NCBI GenBank assembly: GCA_029975965.1
Contig: JARKOV010000145.1
Span: 1 to 64,000 of the forward strand
Origin: Anaerolinea sp.
GTDB taxonomy: Bacteria > Chloroflexota > Anaerolineae > Anaerolineales > Anaerolineaceae
DNA length: 64,000 nt
Reading direction: 5' to 3'
A model generated the notes under the pieces. It did not search any database. It saw only the letters and a list, made by a program, of their open reading frames with translations, and was not told where the DNA came from. Position numbers and translations under genes: made by a program. This document shows, one piece after another, positions 7,767 to 17,600 of the stretch; the stretch's first letter is position 1; each line of letters opens with the position of its first letter.

Positions 7767-9092
7767 ATGCAGGCGATGTTGTACCAGTTTGACAACGCCC
7801 GGCTGGGCAAATTTCACCTGACCTTGATCTTGCTGGCGGGATCCTGCTGGGCACTGGCGGCGTACGGGGTCACGATCATCGGATTCGCCCTGCCCGCCCT
7901 CCGGGCCGAATGGCAGGTGTCGGCCGGCGAGCTGGGCCTTGTCGCAGGGATGGGAATGGTCGGCATGCTGGTCGGGTCGATTGTGGCGGGCAGCTTATCC
8001 GACCGTTTTGGCAGGCGGACCATGCTGAGTTGGGCGCTGCTCTATCTCGGAATCGCCTTCCTCGTCTCCGCAAGCGCATGGACTTACCACGCGCTGCTGG
8101 CGCTGCGCTTCCTGACCGGAGTCGGCCTCGGCGCGATCCTGCCCACTTCGTCAACCCTGGTGACCGAATTTTCCCCCGCCAGATACCGCGGCAGCCTGTC
8201 GGTGCTGCTGAATGCCTGCTGGGGCCTGGGCGGGACGGTCGCCGCCCTGGTCGGTTACAGCCTGGTGCTCAAGCTCGGCTGGCGCCCGGCCATGCTGGTC
8301 GGCGGGCTGGCGCTGGTGATCGGACCTCTCATCCGTTGGCTGCTGCCCGAATCCTTGCGCTACCTGCTCGGCAAAGGCCGGCTGGCTGAGGCGGAAAGAG
8401 AAGTTTCACGGCTCCGTTTGCATCCCGCCGCGCCCCCACAACCCAATGACTCCGACCCTCTCTCGACGGTGGTCTCAACCGGTGCGCAAGGCGGAATGTG
8501 GTCCTCGGGCTACGCGCGCATCACCGTCGCCCTCTGGTCCCTGTGGATTTCCTTGAATTTCCTCTACCAGGGCGCTTTCCTGTGGTTGCCGACCCTGCTG
8601 GCTGCCGCCCAACAGTCCGACAGCCGCTCCTTCCTGTTCACCACGATCATCAGCCTGGGCCAGATCCCCGGCACGCTGATCGTCGCCTACCTGGCAGACC
8701 GGATGAGCCGCCGGAAGCTGATCCTCGCCTCGCTGCTGCTGCTTTCCGGCGGCACATTCCTATTCGGCGTATTCCAGAAGGACGCCTGGGTTTTGGTGCT
8801 GGGCTTTCTGCTGATGGTTTTCAACGGCATGGCCTGGGGATTGGCGTACCCCTTCTCGACCGAGCTCTACCCCACCCGCATGCGCGGCTCAGCGACCGGT
8901 TGGGCCACCGGAATCGGCAGGCTCGGCGGCGTGATCGCCCCAATCGTCGTGGGGTGGGTGGTGCAATCCGGGGGCAGCATCTTCCACGTCTTCGCCATCC
9001 TCGCCTGCGCCCCGTTCCTGGCCGCCTTGGTTCTTTCGGGGATCCAATTAGAGACCACCGGCCGGGCGCTGGAGGATATATCCGCCCGTTAA
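7767..9092 (+). CDS. MFS transporter, sugar-porter/aromatic-acid-type
   Basis: 441 residues and about twelve transmembrane helices in two six-helix halves separated by a cytosolic loop near residue 210-245. The conserved loop 2-3 motif GSLSDRFGRRTML (about residues 77-89) and its repeat YLADRMSRRKLIL in the second half identify the Major Facilitator Superfamily; the PESLRYLL motif at the end of helix 6 is typical of sugar porters and the related acid/H+ symporters. A second ATG nine bases downstream is a possible alternative start because neither has a strong ribosome site. It is 68 bases after the nucleotidyltransferase gene and convergent with the PadR operon. Substrate is unknown. Confidence 0.88.
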   Translation: MQAMLYQFDNARLGKFHLTLILLAGSCWALAAYGVTIIGFALPALRAEWQVSAGELGLVAGMGMVGMLVGSIVAGSLSDRFGRRTMLSWALLYLGIAFLVSASAWTYHALLALRFLTGVGLGAILPTSSTLVTEFSPARYRGSLSVLLNACWGLGGTVAALVGYSLVLKLGWRPAMLVGGLALVIGPLIRWLLPESLRYLLGKGRLAEAEREVSRLRLHPAAPPQPNDSDPLSTVVSTGAQGGMWSSGYARITVALWSLWISLNFLYQGAFLWLPTLLAAAQQSDSRSFLFTTIISLGQIPGTLIVAYLADRMSRRKLILASLLLLSGGTFLFGVFQKDAWVLVLGFLLMVFNGMAWGLAYPFSTELYPTRMRGSATGWATGIGRLGGVIAPIVVGWVVQSGGSIFHVFAILACAPFLAALVLSGIQLETTGRALEDISAR

Positions 9093-9168
9093 GGTAAAGG
9101 GCAAATTCCCCAAATCCCCCTGCGCACGGCGACCGCTACGGCAGCCAGAGCGGCGGCGAAACGACGAA

Positions 9169-10230
9169 TTATATTTTGTTCGTCCGGGCATATTTTCGCC
9201 GGTTAAGCCACTCCGCTATCCCGCCGACCGCGAGCATGATCGCCGCCATAATGCCCAGGAAGATCCCCGAGACCAACACGCTGCGCAGCGGAGACGATGG
9301 CGCAAACCCGTAATAAGCCGCCGCATCCCAGGTCAACTCGCTCCACACGCTGAGCACAACGACCAGCGCCAGCCCGCCGATGAGGGCGAGTGCCCGGCGC
9401 AGCGGAGAGGCGGCGCGGAAATAAGCCCAGGCGCCCAGGGCGGCAGCCAACGCGGTGCCCGCCATGAAGTAGAGCAGCGCCGGGTGGTGGTTTTCATCGA
9501 AGATAATGTACACCGACGCGTACAGGATGTAAACCGCCAGCGGCAGCAGGGTCAGGTCGCGCCATTGACCGCTCACCAGTTCCTTGCCGGGGTTGGCCAG
9601 TCGGCGGGCAAGAAGCGCTCCTCCCACCACCAGGAACGCGGGCAGCCAGATCCAGTTGACCACCTGTCCGTAAAAGCTGGTGTTCGCCCACCAGAAGGCG
9701 TCCAGCACTGCCCAGCCCAGGTAAGAGAACGTCCAGCGCGGAAAACCGCGCAAGATGCCGGCGGCCAGACCCAAGAGGATGAGCCAGTTGAACACAAAGT
9801 AAGGGTGCGTCACCAGCATCTCCCAAATGGAAGCTCTACCGGGCGGGAATTGAAACACATCCAGCTCGCCGGCGATGTTGGCCAGGCCAAATAAAAGGAA
9901 AGGCAATGCACCCAGCAGGGCCTGCCCCGGACTTAATGGCTCAACGCCGTCTTTGTTTTCCAGCGGATTGGGACCCATACCCACCCCCTTTCTCTTCGTG
10001 ATCTGCTGTGCCCACTGCACCAGCGCGCCTGAGAGACCATCCCAGAGGGCGCGCAGCCACAGGCGGAACAACCCGCCAGCCCCGGCTTCAAACGCCACCC
10101 GGCGCGCGAGCGCGCGGTACACCTGCAGCATTTCGCCGCCAAAACGCGCGCGGAACGCCGGCGGGTAAGCGAACAGCAGGCAGCGCAAGGTGGTCTCAAA
10201 AAATGCCTGCAACGCGGCGCTCATCCTCAA
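9169..10230 (-). CDS. Membrane protein with permease-prefix-like N-terminus
   Basis: 353 residues. The N-terminal 80 residues (LFAYPPAFRARFGGEMLQVY with a following amphipathic helix and WLRALWDGLSGAL) match the short soluble prefix often seen in membrane proteins encoded beside PadR regulators. Eight or so hydrophobic helices follow, up to the tail LNRRKYARTNKI. Its start codon overlaps the stop of the PadR gene by four bases (ATGA), so the two are translationally coupled. Family knowledge: such PadR-linked proteins are often subunits of drug or antimicrobial-peptide responses, but no ATPase or FtsX/MacB domain is present here. The function is not established. Confidence 0.78.
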   Translation of the reverse strand: MRMSAALQAFFETTLRCLLFAYPPAFRARFGGEMLQVYRALARRVAFEAGAGGLFRLWLRALWDGLSGALVQWAQQITKRKGVGMGPNPLENKDGVEPLSPGQALLGALPFLLFGLANIAGELDVFQFPPGRASIWEMLVTHPYFVFNWLILLGLAAGILRGFPRWTFSYLGWAVLDAFWWANTSFYGQVVNWIWLPAFLVVGGALLARRLANPGKELVSGQWRDLTLLPLAVYILYASVYIIFDENHHPALLYFMAGTALAAALGAWAYFRAASPLRRALALIGGLALVVVLSVWSELTWDAAAYYGFAPSSPLRSVLVSGIFLGIMAAIMLAVGGIAEWLNRRKYARTNKI

Positions 10231-10592
10231 CGCTCCACCAGGCTCGTCAGCCCCGACTGGCGGGCGAACATCACAAGATTTTCCAGCCGGCGGTACTCCT
10301 GGTTGAGCACCCGCTCACCCAACCCACTCAGCCGGTAGTAGCGCCTGCGCTCGTCGTCCATTGCCGGGTCGGGTCGCTCGTCCAACTCCTCGATCCAACC
10401 GTCTTCCAGCATGCGCTTGAGCAGGTTGTATAGGGTGCCCGGCAGCAATTTGATCTCCCCGCCGCTGCGCTCTGCCACCTCGCGCAGGATCAGGTAACCG
10501 TGCTTCTCACCGTCTCTTAATGCCACCAGGATGGAAAAAGCCGCCGGTGAGAGTGGGGCAAAGCCGTTGGAGAGGTTGGTTTCATCTACCAT
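10227..10592 (-). CDS. PadR-family transcriptional regulator
   Basis: 121 residues with the PadR winged-helix pattern: LSPAAFSILVALRDGEKHGY (helix 1-2, residues 14-33), LPGTLYNLLKRMLEDGWIEE (recognition helix and wing), then RRRYYRLSGLGERVL and a short C-terminal dimerisation helix. It is the short form of the family that uses one C-terminal helix. The start at 10592 follows an AGGA ribosome site about ten bases upstream. The membrane-protein gene overlaps its 3' end by four bases. The promoter region contains a perfect inverted repeat listed separately, consistent with autoregulation, the usual mode for PadR proteins. Confidence 0.92.
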   Translation of the reverse strand: MVDETNLSNGFAPLSPAAFSILVALRDGEKHGYLILREVAERSGGEIKLLPGTLYNLLKRMLEDGWIEELDERPDPAMDDERRRYYRLSGLGERVLNQEYRRLENLVMFARQSGLTSLVER

Positions 10593-10615
10593 AATATATT
10601 TATCCTAAATATATT
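10593..10615. promoter_or_regulatory. Inverted repeat, probable PadR operator
   Basis: AATATATTT and AAATATATT form a perfect 9-base inverted repeat around ATCCT, directly abutting the PadR start codon. The spacer contains the AGGA ribosome site of padR on the other strand, so a bound repressor would cover the translation start region. The block lies in the 134-base gap to the divergent peroxidase gene. Confidence 0.55.
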
Positions 10616-10726
10616 TTATAGGAATATAGTAGCAGGTTATGGCCATCGAGTCAAGAGGCAGATCCTCTATCCAATTCACGTTTTTCACATACAATGGAAT
10701 CACCCACACACCCAAGGAGGCCCGCA

Positions 10727-11203
10727 ATGTCGATCTACGCATTCACAGTAAAGGACGCTCGCGGCGGGGAAAAAAGGCTCTCCGACTGCCAGGGAAAGGT
10801 CTTGTTGATCGTCAACACCGCCAGCCAATGCGGCTTCACGCCCCAATATGCCGGTCTCCAGCAACTGTACGACACCTATCGCCATCAGGGGTTGGAGATC
10901 CTGGCTTTCCCATGCGACCAGTTCGGGCACCAGGAGCCGGGCTCCGACGAGGAGATCCAACAATTTTGCCAGCTCAATTATGGGGTGACCTTCCCGGTTC
11001 TGGCGAAAATCGAGGTCAACGGCTCAGGCGCCGACCCATTGTTCCAGCACCTCACCCGGCTAACGTCCAGCCCCAAGGGCAACGACATTCAATGGAATTT
11101 CACCAAATTCCTCATCGACCGGGAAGGGAATGTCGTCGAGCGCTTTGAACCCGCGGTGAAACCAGAGCAGATCGCTCCGGCGATCGAGAACCTTTTAGCC
11201 TGA
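10727..11203 (+). CDS. Glutathione-peroxidase-family thiol peroxidase
   Basis: 158 residues from the ATG at 10727, chosen for its AAGGAGG site; an in-frame ATG at 10694 has none. The family hallmarks are clear: VNTASQCGFT with the peroxidatic Cys (C36, cysteine rather than selenocysteine), FPCDQFGHQEPGS with the conserved Gln and the CxxF-type Cys, and WNFTKFLIDREG with the catalytic Trp and Asn. Bacterial members of this type usually take electrons from thioredoxin rather than glutathione and reduce hydrogen or lipid peroxides. It stands alone, divergent from the PadR pair and convergent with the kinase operon (11 bases between the two stops). Confidence 0.93.
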   Translation: MSIYAFTVKDARGGEKRLSDCQGKVLLIVNTASQCGFTPQYAGLQQLYDTYRHQGLEILAFPCDQFGHQEPGSDEEIQQFCQLNYGVTFPVLAKIEVNGSGADPLFQHLTRLTSSPKGNDIQWNFTKFLIDREGNVVERFEPAVKPEQIAPAIENLLA

Positions 11204-11214
11204 GCGAGGTGCGC

Positions 11215-13491
11215 TCAAGGCCCGGCGGCCGGGCGCAGCACCGCCTGCGGGGCTTCGCGCGGGTTGGTGAACTCAGGAATGGGCAGCGGCTTGTAGCTGG
11301 TACCGGTGTTCAGGCTGCCAACCGGGATGTAGTACAGTTGCGTTGTGCTGCTCGCGCCCAGGGTGATGTCTTGGAAGGCAAACAGCAGGTAGTTGCCGTC
11401 CGGGCTGAATTGCGGGTCGCGGTAACAGCACACCCCTTTGATCGGGTTGATGTTGTTGGTCGCCAGGTAAGTCTCGCGGTTGAACAGGTGCAGATCGCCG
11501 AACCCCTCGTTGCGGGTGATCCCGTTCATGATGAACAGCGCCTCTCCGTCCCAGGTGAAGCCTGCCAGGGTCGGGTTGCGGTTGTATGCGCCAAAGGTAA
11601 AATGCGGTTGGGGGAACTGCACCTTTATGTAGGGATTGTCGACACAGCCATCCACATCGAACACGTTGACGATCTCGCCGCGCCGACCATCTTCCAACAC
11701 GCCCACCGTGATCGCTGCGATGGACTTCCCGTCCTTCGACCAGCGCGCCGAAACGACCGCGTTGCGCTGGTAGGGCGCCATCGCAGGGCAATCGCCCAAG
11801 GCGGCCAAATCCGGGTGCGTGTCGGCAGTCGCTAGGCTGGCCAGGTCGTAGGGCAGCAAGTACAACTGGCGGTCCACGCTGAGCGCCACCCGCGCGCCAT
11901 CCGGCGACACCTCGAACGAATCGACGTAGGTGGCGTTGTTGAAACAGGTGACGGTCGACACCGCGCCCTGCAGGTCGGCGGTCTGGACGCACTTTCCGCT
12001 GATGTAAGATAGACTCTGACCATCCGGGAGCCAGCGCAGATAGGTTTTTGCCGCGCCATCCGTAGTGACCTGCTGCACCTGGCTGCCATCGATGTTGGAC
12101 ACCCAGATGTTGTTCTGGAACAGGTAAGCGATTTTATCGGCCCCGCCTTCGACGATCGCCGGCGGAATTGTGTTGGTGGGGGTCATCTCCGGCGTGTCGG
12201 TGGGCGCCGGCGTGAAGGTGGCTTCCGGCGAAGGCTCCAGCGTGGCAGTCGGCGGTGTCGTCGCGCTGGGCGCCACGGTCTCGGTCGGCAGTGCGGCTTG
12301 CAGCGCGGTGGCGGTGGATACCAACCCGGCCACCCGGTCTGCGGTGGGCGTGGCCTTCGGGCCGAATTGCGCAAAGGCGTAAAATCCCCCGCCCGCAAGA
12401 GCCAGCAGCAGGACGGCGATCACCCCGCCGACAACCCATTTCTTCGCCGAGGGCGGTCGCGATACCTGCGGGAGCGGTTCGCTCGCGGCAGCCCTGGCTT
12501 CGACGGCCGTCGCCTCGCCCACCCTGGCACCCGGCAGGGTGACAGCGGGTTCCACGATCGTCTTGAGCGAGCTTGCTTTTGGGGCTGGTTCGATCACCGT
12601 GGCCTGCGAAGCAGGCGCTTCCACGGCTTGCTCTGCCTCATCGCCCAAAGTGGACAGCGCTTTTTGGAGGGCGGCAGCCATTTCGGCACAGGATTGGAAA
12701 CGATTGGCGCGGTCCTTTTCCAGGGCGCGGTTGACGATGCGCTTCACCTGTTCTGGGACGCCGGGGTGCAACTGGCTCAGATCTGGCACCGGGTCGTGCA
12801 GGTGCATCATCATCAGCGTCATGGCCGAATCTGCCTCGAAGGGCGGTCGCCCGCCGAGCATCTCGAACAGCGTCACCCCGATGGAGTATATATCCGAGCG
12901 GGCATCCGGATGCAACCCCTGGATCTGCTCCGGGGACATGTACAGCGCCGTACCCAGCACGGCGCCGGTGGCGGTATGCTGTTGGGTGTCCATGATGCGG
13001 GCGATGCCAAAGTCCATCAGGATGGCGTTGCCGTTAACGTCCAGCATGACGTTGGCCGGCTTGATATCGCGGTGGATCATTCCTCGCTGGTGGGCGTAGT
13101 CGGCGGCGGTGCAGATTTCGGCGGCGCACTTCAGCACTTCGCGCATGGGCAGGCGCCGACCGGCTTCGTTCATCCGCTTGATGCGGTGCTGCAATGTCTC
13201 GCCTGCCACGTACTCCAGCACCATGTAGTACAGGTCGCCGTCGTGGTTGAAGTCGTAGACCTGGACGATGTTCTGGTGGCGAAGCTGGGCGATGGCGGTC
13301 GCCTCCGAGCCGAAGCGGCGGACGAACTCCTCGTTGTTAGACAGGTGCGGGTGGATCAGCTTGATCGCCACCGTGCGCTTCAAATTCGGATCCCTGGCCT
13401 TGTAAACAGAGGACATGCCGCCCGCCCCGAGCAATTCCTCGATCTGGTAACGCCCTCCCAGAGCCTGCCCTACCCAACGATCCACTGCCAT
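11215..13491 (-). CDS. Transmembrane Ser/Thr protein kinase with extracellular propeller
   Basis: 758 residues from the ATG at 13491, preceded by GGAGAGAG. Residues 14-275 are a PknB-type kinase: glycine loop LGAGGMSSVY, VAIK lysine K44, helix-C glutamate E63, HRD at 140-142 with DIKPAN, and DFG at 160-162, so it should be active. A Pro/Ala-rich linker, one transmembrane helix (about 352-374) and a Thr/Pro-rich stalk follow, then an outer domain (about 450-758) with repeated WD40/TolB-like blades such as LRWLPDGQSLSYIS and PQFSPDGNYLLFAF. The layout (cytosolic kinase, outside propeller) suggests sensing of an extracellular ligand. It is the last gene of an operon with a lipoprotein and a triple-FHA ABC transporter; FHA domains bind phosphothreonine, so that transporter is its likely target. 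Confidence 0.93.
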   Translation of the reverse strand: MAVDRWVGQALGGRYQIEELLGAGGMSSVYKARDPNLKRTVAIKLIHPHLSNNEEFVRRFGSEATAIAQLRHQNIVQVYDFNHDGDLYYMVLEYVAGETLQHRIKRMNEAGRRLPMREVLKCAAEICTAADYAHQRGMIHRDIKPANVMLDVNGNAILMDFGIARIMDTQQHTATGAVLGTALYMSPEQIQGLHPDARSDIYSIGVTLFEMLGGRPPFEADSAMTLMMMHLHDPVPDLSQLHPGVPEQVKRIVNRALEKDRANRFQSCAEMAAALQKALSTLGDEAEQAVEAPASQATVIEPAPKASSLKTIVEPAVTLPGARVGEATAVEARAAASEPLPQVSRPPSAKKWVVGGVIAVLLLALAGGGFYAFAQFGPKATPTADRVAGLVSTATALQAALPTETVAPSATTPPTATLEPSPEATFTPAPTDTPEMTPTNTIPPAIVEGGADKIAYLFQNNIWVSNIDGSQVQQVTTDGAAKTYLRWLPDGQSLSYISGKCVQTADLQGAVSTVTCFNNATYVDSFEVSPDGARVALSVDRQLYLLPYDLASLATADTHPDLAALGDCPAMAPYQRNAVVSARWSKDGKSIAAITVGVLEDGRRGEIVNVFDVDGCVDNPYIKVQFPQPHFTFGAYNRNPTLAGFTWDGEALFIMNGITRNEGFGDLHLFNRETYLATNNINPIKGVCCYRDPQFSPDGNYLLFAFQDITLGASSTTQLYYIPVGSLNTGTSYKPLPIPEFTNPREAPQAVLRPAAGP

Positions 13492-13518
13492 AGACTCTCT
13501 CCGCACCTTGATCTGGTT

Positions 13519-14547
13519 TTATTTTGTATCAATTTGCCACAGCCAGGCATCGCTGAACGTGCAAACCGTCCGGCCCGATTCCGAGGCGGCGATCATCGCT
13601 AAAAAGCCCTCTTCGAAGACGGGCGCGCTCTTCATATAATTCCCCATCGCCACCTGGTACGAATTTTCGCTCTGCTTGACAATATCCTCATATTCCTTGA
13701 GCTGGTCTTCATATGCGCTCACCAGGTCCTGGTTGGTCTTGTCGGCTGGCGGGCGCGGCTTGGGAGGGGCCGGCAGACGGCTCGGCGGCTGGGAGGTGTC
13801 CACTTCGCCGATTTTGACGCCGTTGGTGTAAATCTCGATCAACGCACCCCTCGCCACCACCGCCAGGCGGTTGGTCGTGCCGTTCTCCCACTGGAAGGAC
13901 TGGTCTGCGGACTTGGGGTAAAAATCGTGAATGTTGGCGATCTCCCCTTCCGCCAGGGCGGTGAAAATGACGTGCCCATTGCCGAAGCGGGTCGCGATCA
14001 CCATGTACTGGTTGGGCTTGTTCTTGTCCCCATCCGAGCGGAACATGTAGCCGCAGCCCGAGGAACCGTACTGGGTATCCCAGGTGATATCCGCCGCCAG
14101 CGCGAAATCGGCCGCGGTCACCTCGGGATGGTCGTTGCCGTAGGTGAACTGCTGGTAGCCGGTGATCTCCAGGGTGAGTGGATCGTGCACCCAGCCCACG
14201 TGCCCGCCGCCCGGCTCCAGCCCGTATTGCGGCAGCTCCGCGACGATCGGGGCTGCGACCGTCGCCTCAGCCAGTTGCGCTTCGCTGCGCGTGGAGGCGC
14301 GGGCCGTCTGGGTAGCCTCGATCGCCAGGCTTTTCTCGGTCGCTTCGGCCTGCGCGGTGCCCAGCGTGTTCGTCGAGTTGCCCCCCAGCGCGACTGCCGT
14401 CGCAGTCCCGGCAACCGACGCGCGCAAAGCGGTCAGGGTCGCGTTGGCGTTATCCGCCCCGGCGTCAGGCGAGCACCCCGGCAACACCGCCAGCCACAGC
14501 ATGACTGCCAGCCAGGTGCAGATTTTTCTAGCGGTCACCTTACCCAT
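13519..14547 (-). CDS. Lipoprotein with lectin-like (laminin-G/DUF1080-type) domain
   Basis: 342 residues from the ATG at 14547, with AAGGGG upstream. The N-terminus is a lipoprotein signal ending LPGC, so the mature protein is membrane-anchored outside. An Ala/Thr-rich coiled segment (about 25-85) follows, then a beta-rich region (about 110-245) with FALAADITWDTQYGSSGCGY and NRLAVVARGALIEIYTNG, the pattern of concanavalin-like jelly rolls related to DUF1080. A charged helical region ends the protein; its sequence DLVSAYEDQLKEYEDIVKQS resembles the coiled tail of the neighbouring ABC protein. It lies between that gene and the kinase, with a gap of only 27 bases to the kinase, so a shared complex at the outer face is plausible. 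Ligand is unknown. Confidence 0.8.
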   Translation of the reverse strand: MGKVTARKICTWLAVMLWLAVLPGCSPDAGADNANATLTALRASVAGTATAVALGGNSTNTLGTAQAEATEKSLAIEATQTARASTRSEAQLAEATVAAPIVAELPQYGLEPGGGHVGWVHDPLTLEITGYQQFTYGNDHPEVTAADFALAADITWDTQYGSSGCGYMFRSDGDKNKPNQYMVIATRFGNGHVIFTALAEGEIANIHDFYPKSADQSFQWENGTTNRLAVVARGALIEIYTNGVKIGEVDTSQPPSRLPAPPKPRPPADKTNQDLVSAYEDQLKEYEDIVKQSENSYQVAMGNYMKSAPVFEEGFLAMIAASESGRTVCTFSDAWLWQIDTK

Positions 14548-14619
14548 TTCAGCCACCCCTTTCTGCTCCTGCCCGCGGCATTCGTCAAGCAAGCCCTTTC
14601 GCCAGACACCCGTGCGGGT

Positions 14620-17600
14620 TCAGATAATATCCTTGCGCTTGATCAGGACCAGGATAATGAGGATGAACACGCCGATCAGAATGCCCTGGGCGCCCCACAC
14701 CTCAAACAACCAGGCGCGGAAAGCGACCGGGTCGGATTTGTCCACCCAGCCCCAACCAAACGACTTTTTCACGCTTTCGATCACGCCCTCAGCCCGCTGC
14801 ACGGCGGAATTTCTCGCCGACTCGTATTCCAGCACCTTTTTTTGGTATTCCTCCATCTCGGCCTGGAACACTTTCGCCTGGGCTTCGTACAGCTCCATCT
14901 GGTTCTTGTATTCGCTCTGGATCACCTCAACGTCATCCTGGTAAGCTTGCAGCGCGTTGAGATACTTGACCATCTCCACCTGATCGTTCTGGTCCTCCGG
15001 CGGTTGCGGTGCAGGTGGGATGATCGGCTCAGGCGGCTTGGGACCCAGTTCGGCGGGTTTGGCCACTTCCGGCAGATCGAGCTCCATGACATAGTACTGA
15101 CCCACCCCAGGGAAATTGCAGGATCCCGGGGTGAAGATCGCCACTCCCATGCAGCGGCAGCCCATCGCGGATTTATCCTTGAGCGTCATCCCTTCGCGCA
15201 GCTCTTCGGGCAATTCCCAGCAGGGATCCGCCGCGACGTCCGAGCCAAACCCGACGATGCCAATCAACCCCTCAAACGCCCAGCGAGTGGACGCCACCGC
15301 GCTGATGTTCTCCGGCACGGGCGCAAGCGCGCCGCTGAGCACGATCTGCGGCACGAGCAGCAGGATCATGATCATCGGCGCGGAGGAAGCCGCCGGGGCC
15401 AGGGCTGAGGCGAGCAGACCGCAGACCATGCCCGCCATGGCTGCGAGGACCATGGTGACATACACCAGACCGAACTCGACCGTCCCGCCGGGCATATCGA
15501 AGGCCAGGAAGTGGATGATGGTGTAAGCCGCAGCGTGGTAAAACGCCAGCAGCAGGGCCACCCACACTTTGGAAGCCACGTAGGGGATAATCTTGAGGTT
15601 CACCAGCCGCTCGCGCTTGTAAATATCCTCTTCTTTGACAAACTCGCGCATTTGCGACAGGCCAGCCACCAACAGGCAGTAAATCGTCATCAAGAAGAGG
15701 GTGATGGCGCCGTTGGCGGCGTCGCCCGTGTTGAAGTCGAACGCGGCCTTGCCCATCAGCGGGGCAATGATGAAGTCCAGGGCTGCGACCAGCGGCGCAG
15801 CCAGCAACATCAAAATCAGGCTGGAGCGGTCGCGCACCAGGATGCGCAGATTGCGCGCCGATAGCACCAGGAACTGGTTGAGCCCGGAAGCCTTGCGCCT
15901 GGATTTTACTTTCGGCGCGACCGGCTTGCTGCCCGGTGATGCGCCCGGGCCCGGCTGCAGGGCAGCGGTCGTGACGCCTTTCAACGCCTCGACGATGTAC
16001 GCCTGGTAAGCCGGGCTCTCCGCGTAACGCTTGGCCCATTCCTGCGCAGAACCCTTGGAGGGGTCGTCCAGGATGGCGTAGATCTGGTCGAACTCCATCT
16101 CACGGGCGCGGCGCTCGCGCTCCGAGCGGAACTGGTCGAAATATGCCAGCGCCTGGTCCGGCGGACCAAACCATGCCAGGTATCCCCCTCTGGCGAGGAA
16201 GACCACCTTGTCGGCCAGCATCACGTTTTTGGTGGCGTGCGTGACCATGACGATGGTGCGCCCCTGGTCGGCCAGGCGGCGCATCAGGTGCATGAAAGCG
16301 GTCTCCGTTCCCGGGTCCAGCCCGGAAGTGGGCTCATCCAGGAAGAAGAGACCAGGCGATGTGAGCAGCTCGACGCCGATCGAGACGCGCTTGATCTGCC
16401 CGCCGCTCAGCTTGTTGATCGGGCTGTCCTTGCGATGCAAAAGGTCGAGGTCTTCGAGCACTTCGAGGATGCGCTTGTGGCGCTCCTCTTTGCTGGTGTC
16501 GCGTGGCATGCGCAAGCGGGCGGTGTAATCGAGCGCCTGGTAAACCGTCAGGCCGGTGTGGATGATGTCGCGCTGGGGGACGAAGCCGATGTCATTGCGC
16601 ACCGCATCGAAGTTGCGGTACACGTTGGTGCCGTTGACCAGTACCTGCCCGTGGGTAGCCGGGCGGTACCCGATCATCGCATCGATCAGCGTCGATTTCC
16701 CCCCGCCGCTCTGACCGACCACCACGATCAGCTCGCGCGGCTGGAAGCACAGCGAGATGTTCTGCAAGATGTTCAGGTCTTTGCGCACCCATTTGTTTAG
16801 CCCAACCGCTTCCACCTTCATCCCGCCCGTATCGTCGAAGCGGTCCAGTTGATCTTGCTTCATCACGAAGCGGAAGCGCCCAATGCGCACGCTGTCGTCG
16901 GAGTTCAACCAGGCTTCTTTCTCGATGCGTTGGTCGTTGACGAAGGTGCCGTTGGCGCTGCGCAGATCGCGCACCAGGGTGCGGTGCCCGATGCGCTCCA
17001 ACTGGGCGTGAAAACGCGACACGGTAGGCGAAGCCAGCACCACGTCGTTGGACGGATCGCGCCCGATCTGGATCAGCGTCTTCTCTCCGAAACGGATCGG
17101 CTGCAGCTCGCCCGCCTGGGCGGTGGACACCTGGCTGTACACCAGCGTGACCATCAAACCGGGGTCAAGGCTGCCAATGCGCAAAAGGTCACCGTTTTGC
17201 AGCTTGCGCGCCGCCGAGAGAGGGCGGCCTTCCAGCAGGACAGGGTTGCTGGCTTCGGGCAGCACCACCAACTGGTAACCGGTGGGCGATTTTTCCAGCC
17301 GGGCATGGTAACGGGACACGATGCGCGAGTCGATGACGATGTCGTTGTCTTCCGCGCGCCCGATGCGGATTTCGGGCCTGGTCAGGGGGTAGTCGCGCGG
17401 CGCCTGCCCCGCCACGGTGACGGTCAGCTTCGGCGGGGTGGCCTGCAGCGCGAAGAGCGAGTCGTCGCCCATCACCGTGGCTGCCACCCCGGAGACCACC
17501 TGCTCCATCAGAGTCGCCTGTGGTGAGCCACCAACCCCTTCCACCATCGTGGCGGTGACCTGCGGCAACTGGAAGCGCAAGGCCACCGATTGACCCAGTT

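Noticed and set aside
7604..7817. Small minus-strand frames at the end of the nucleotidyltransferase gene, considered as an antitoxin
   Set aside because: They overlap coding sequence on the plus strand, lack ribosome sites and show no HEPN or antitoxin pattern.
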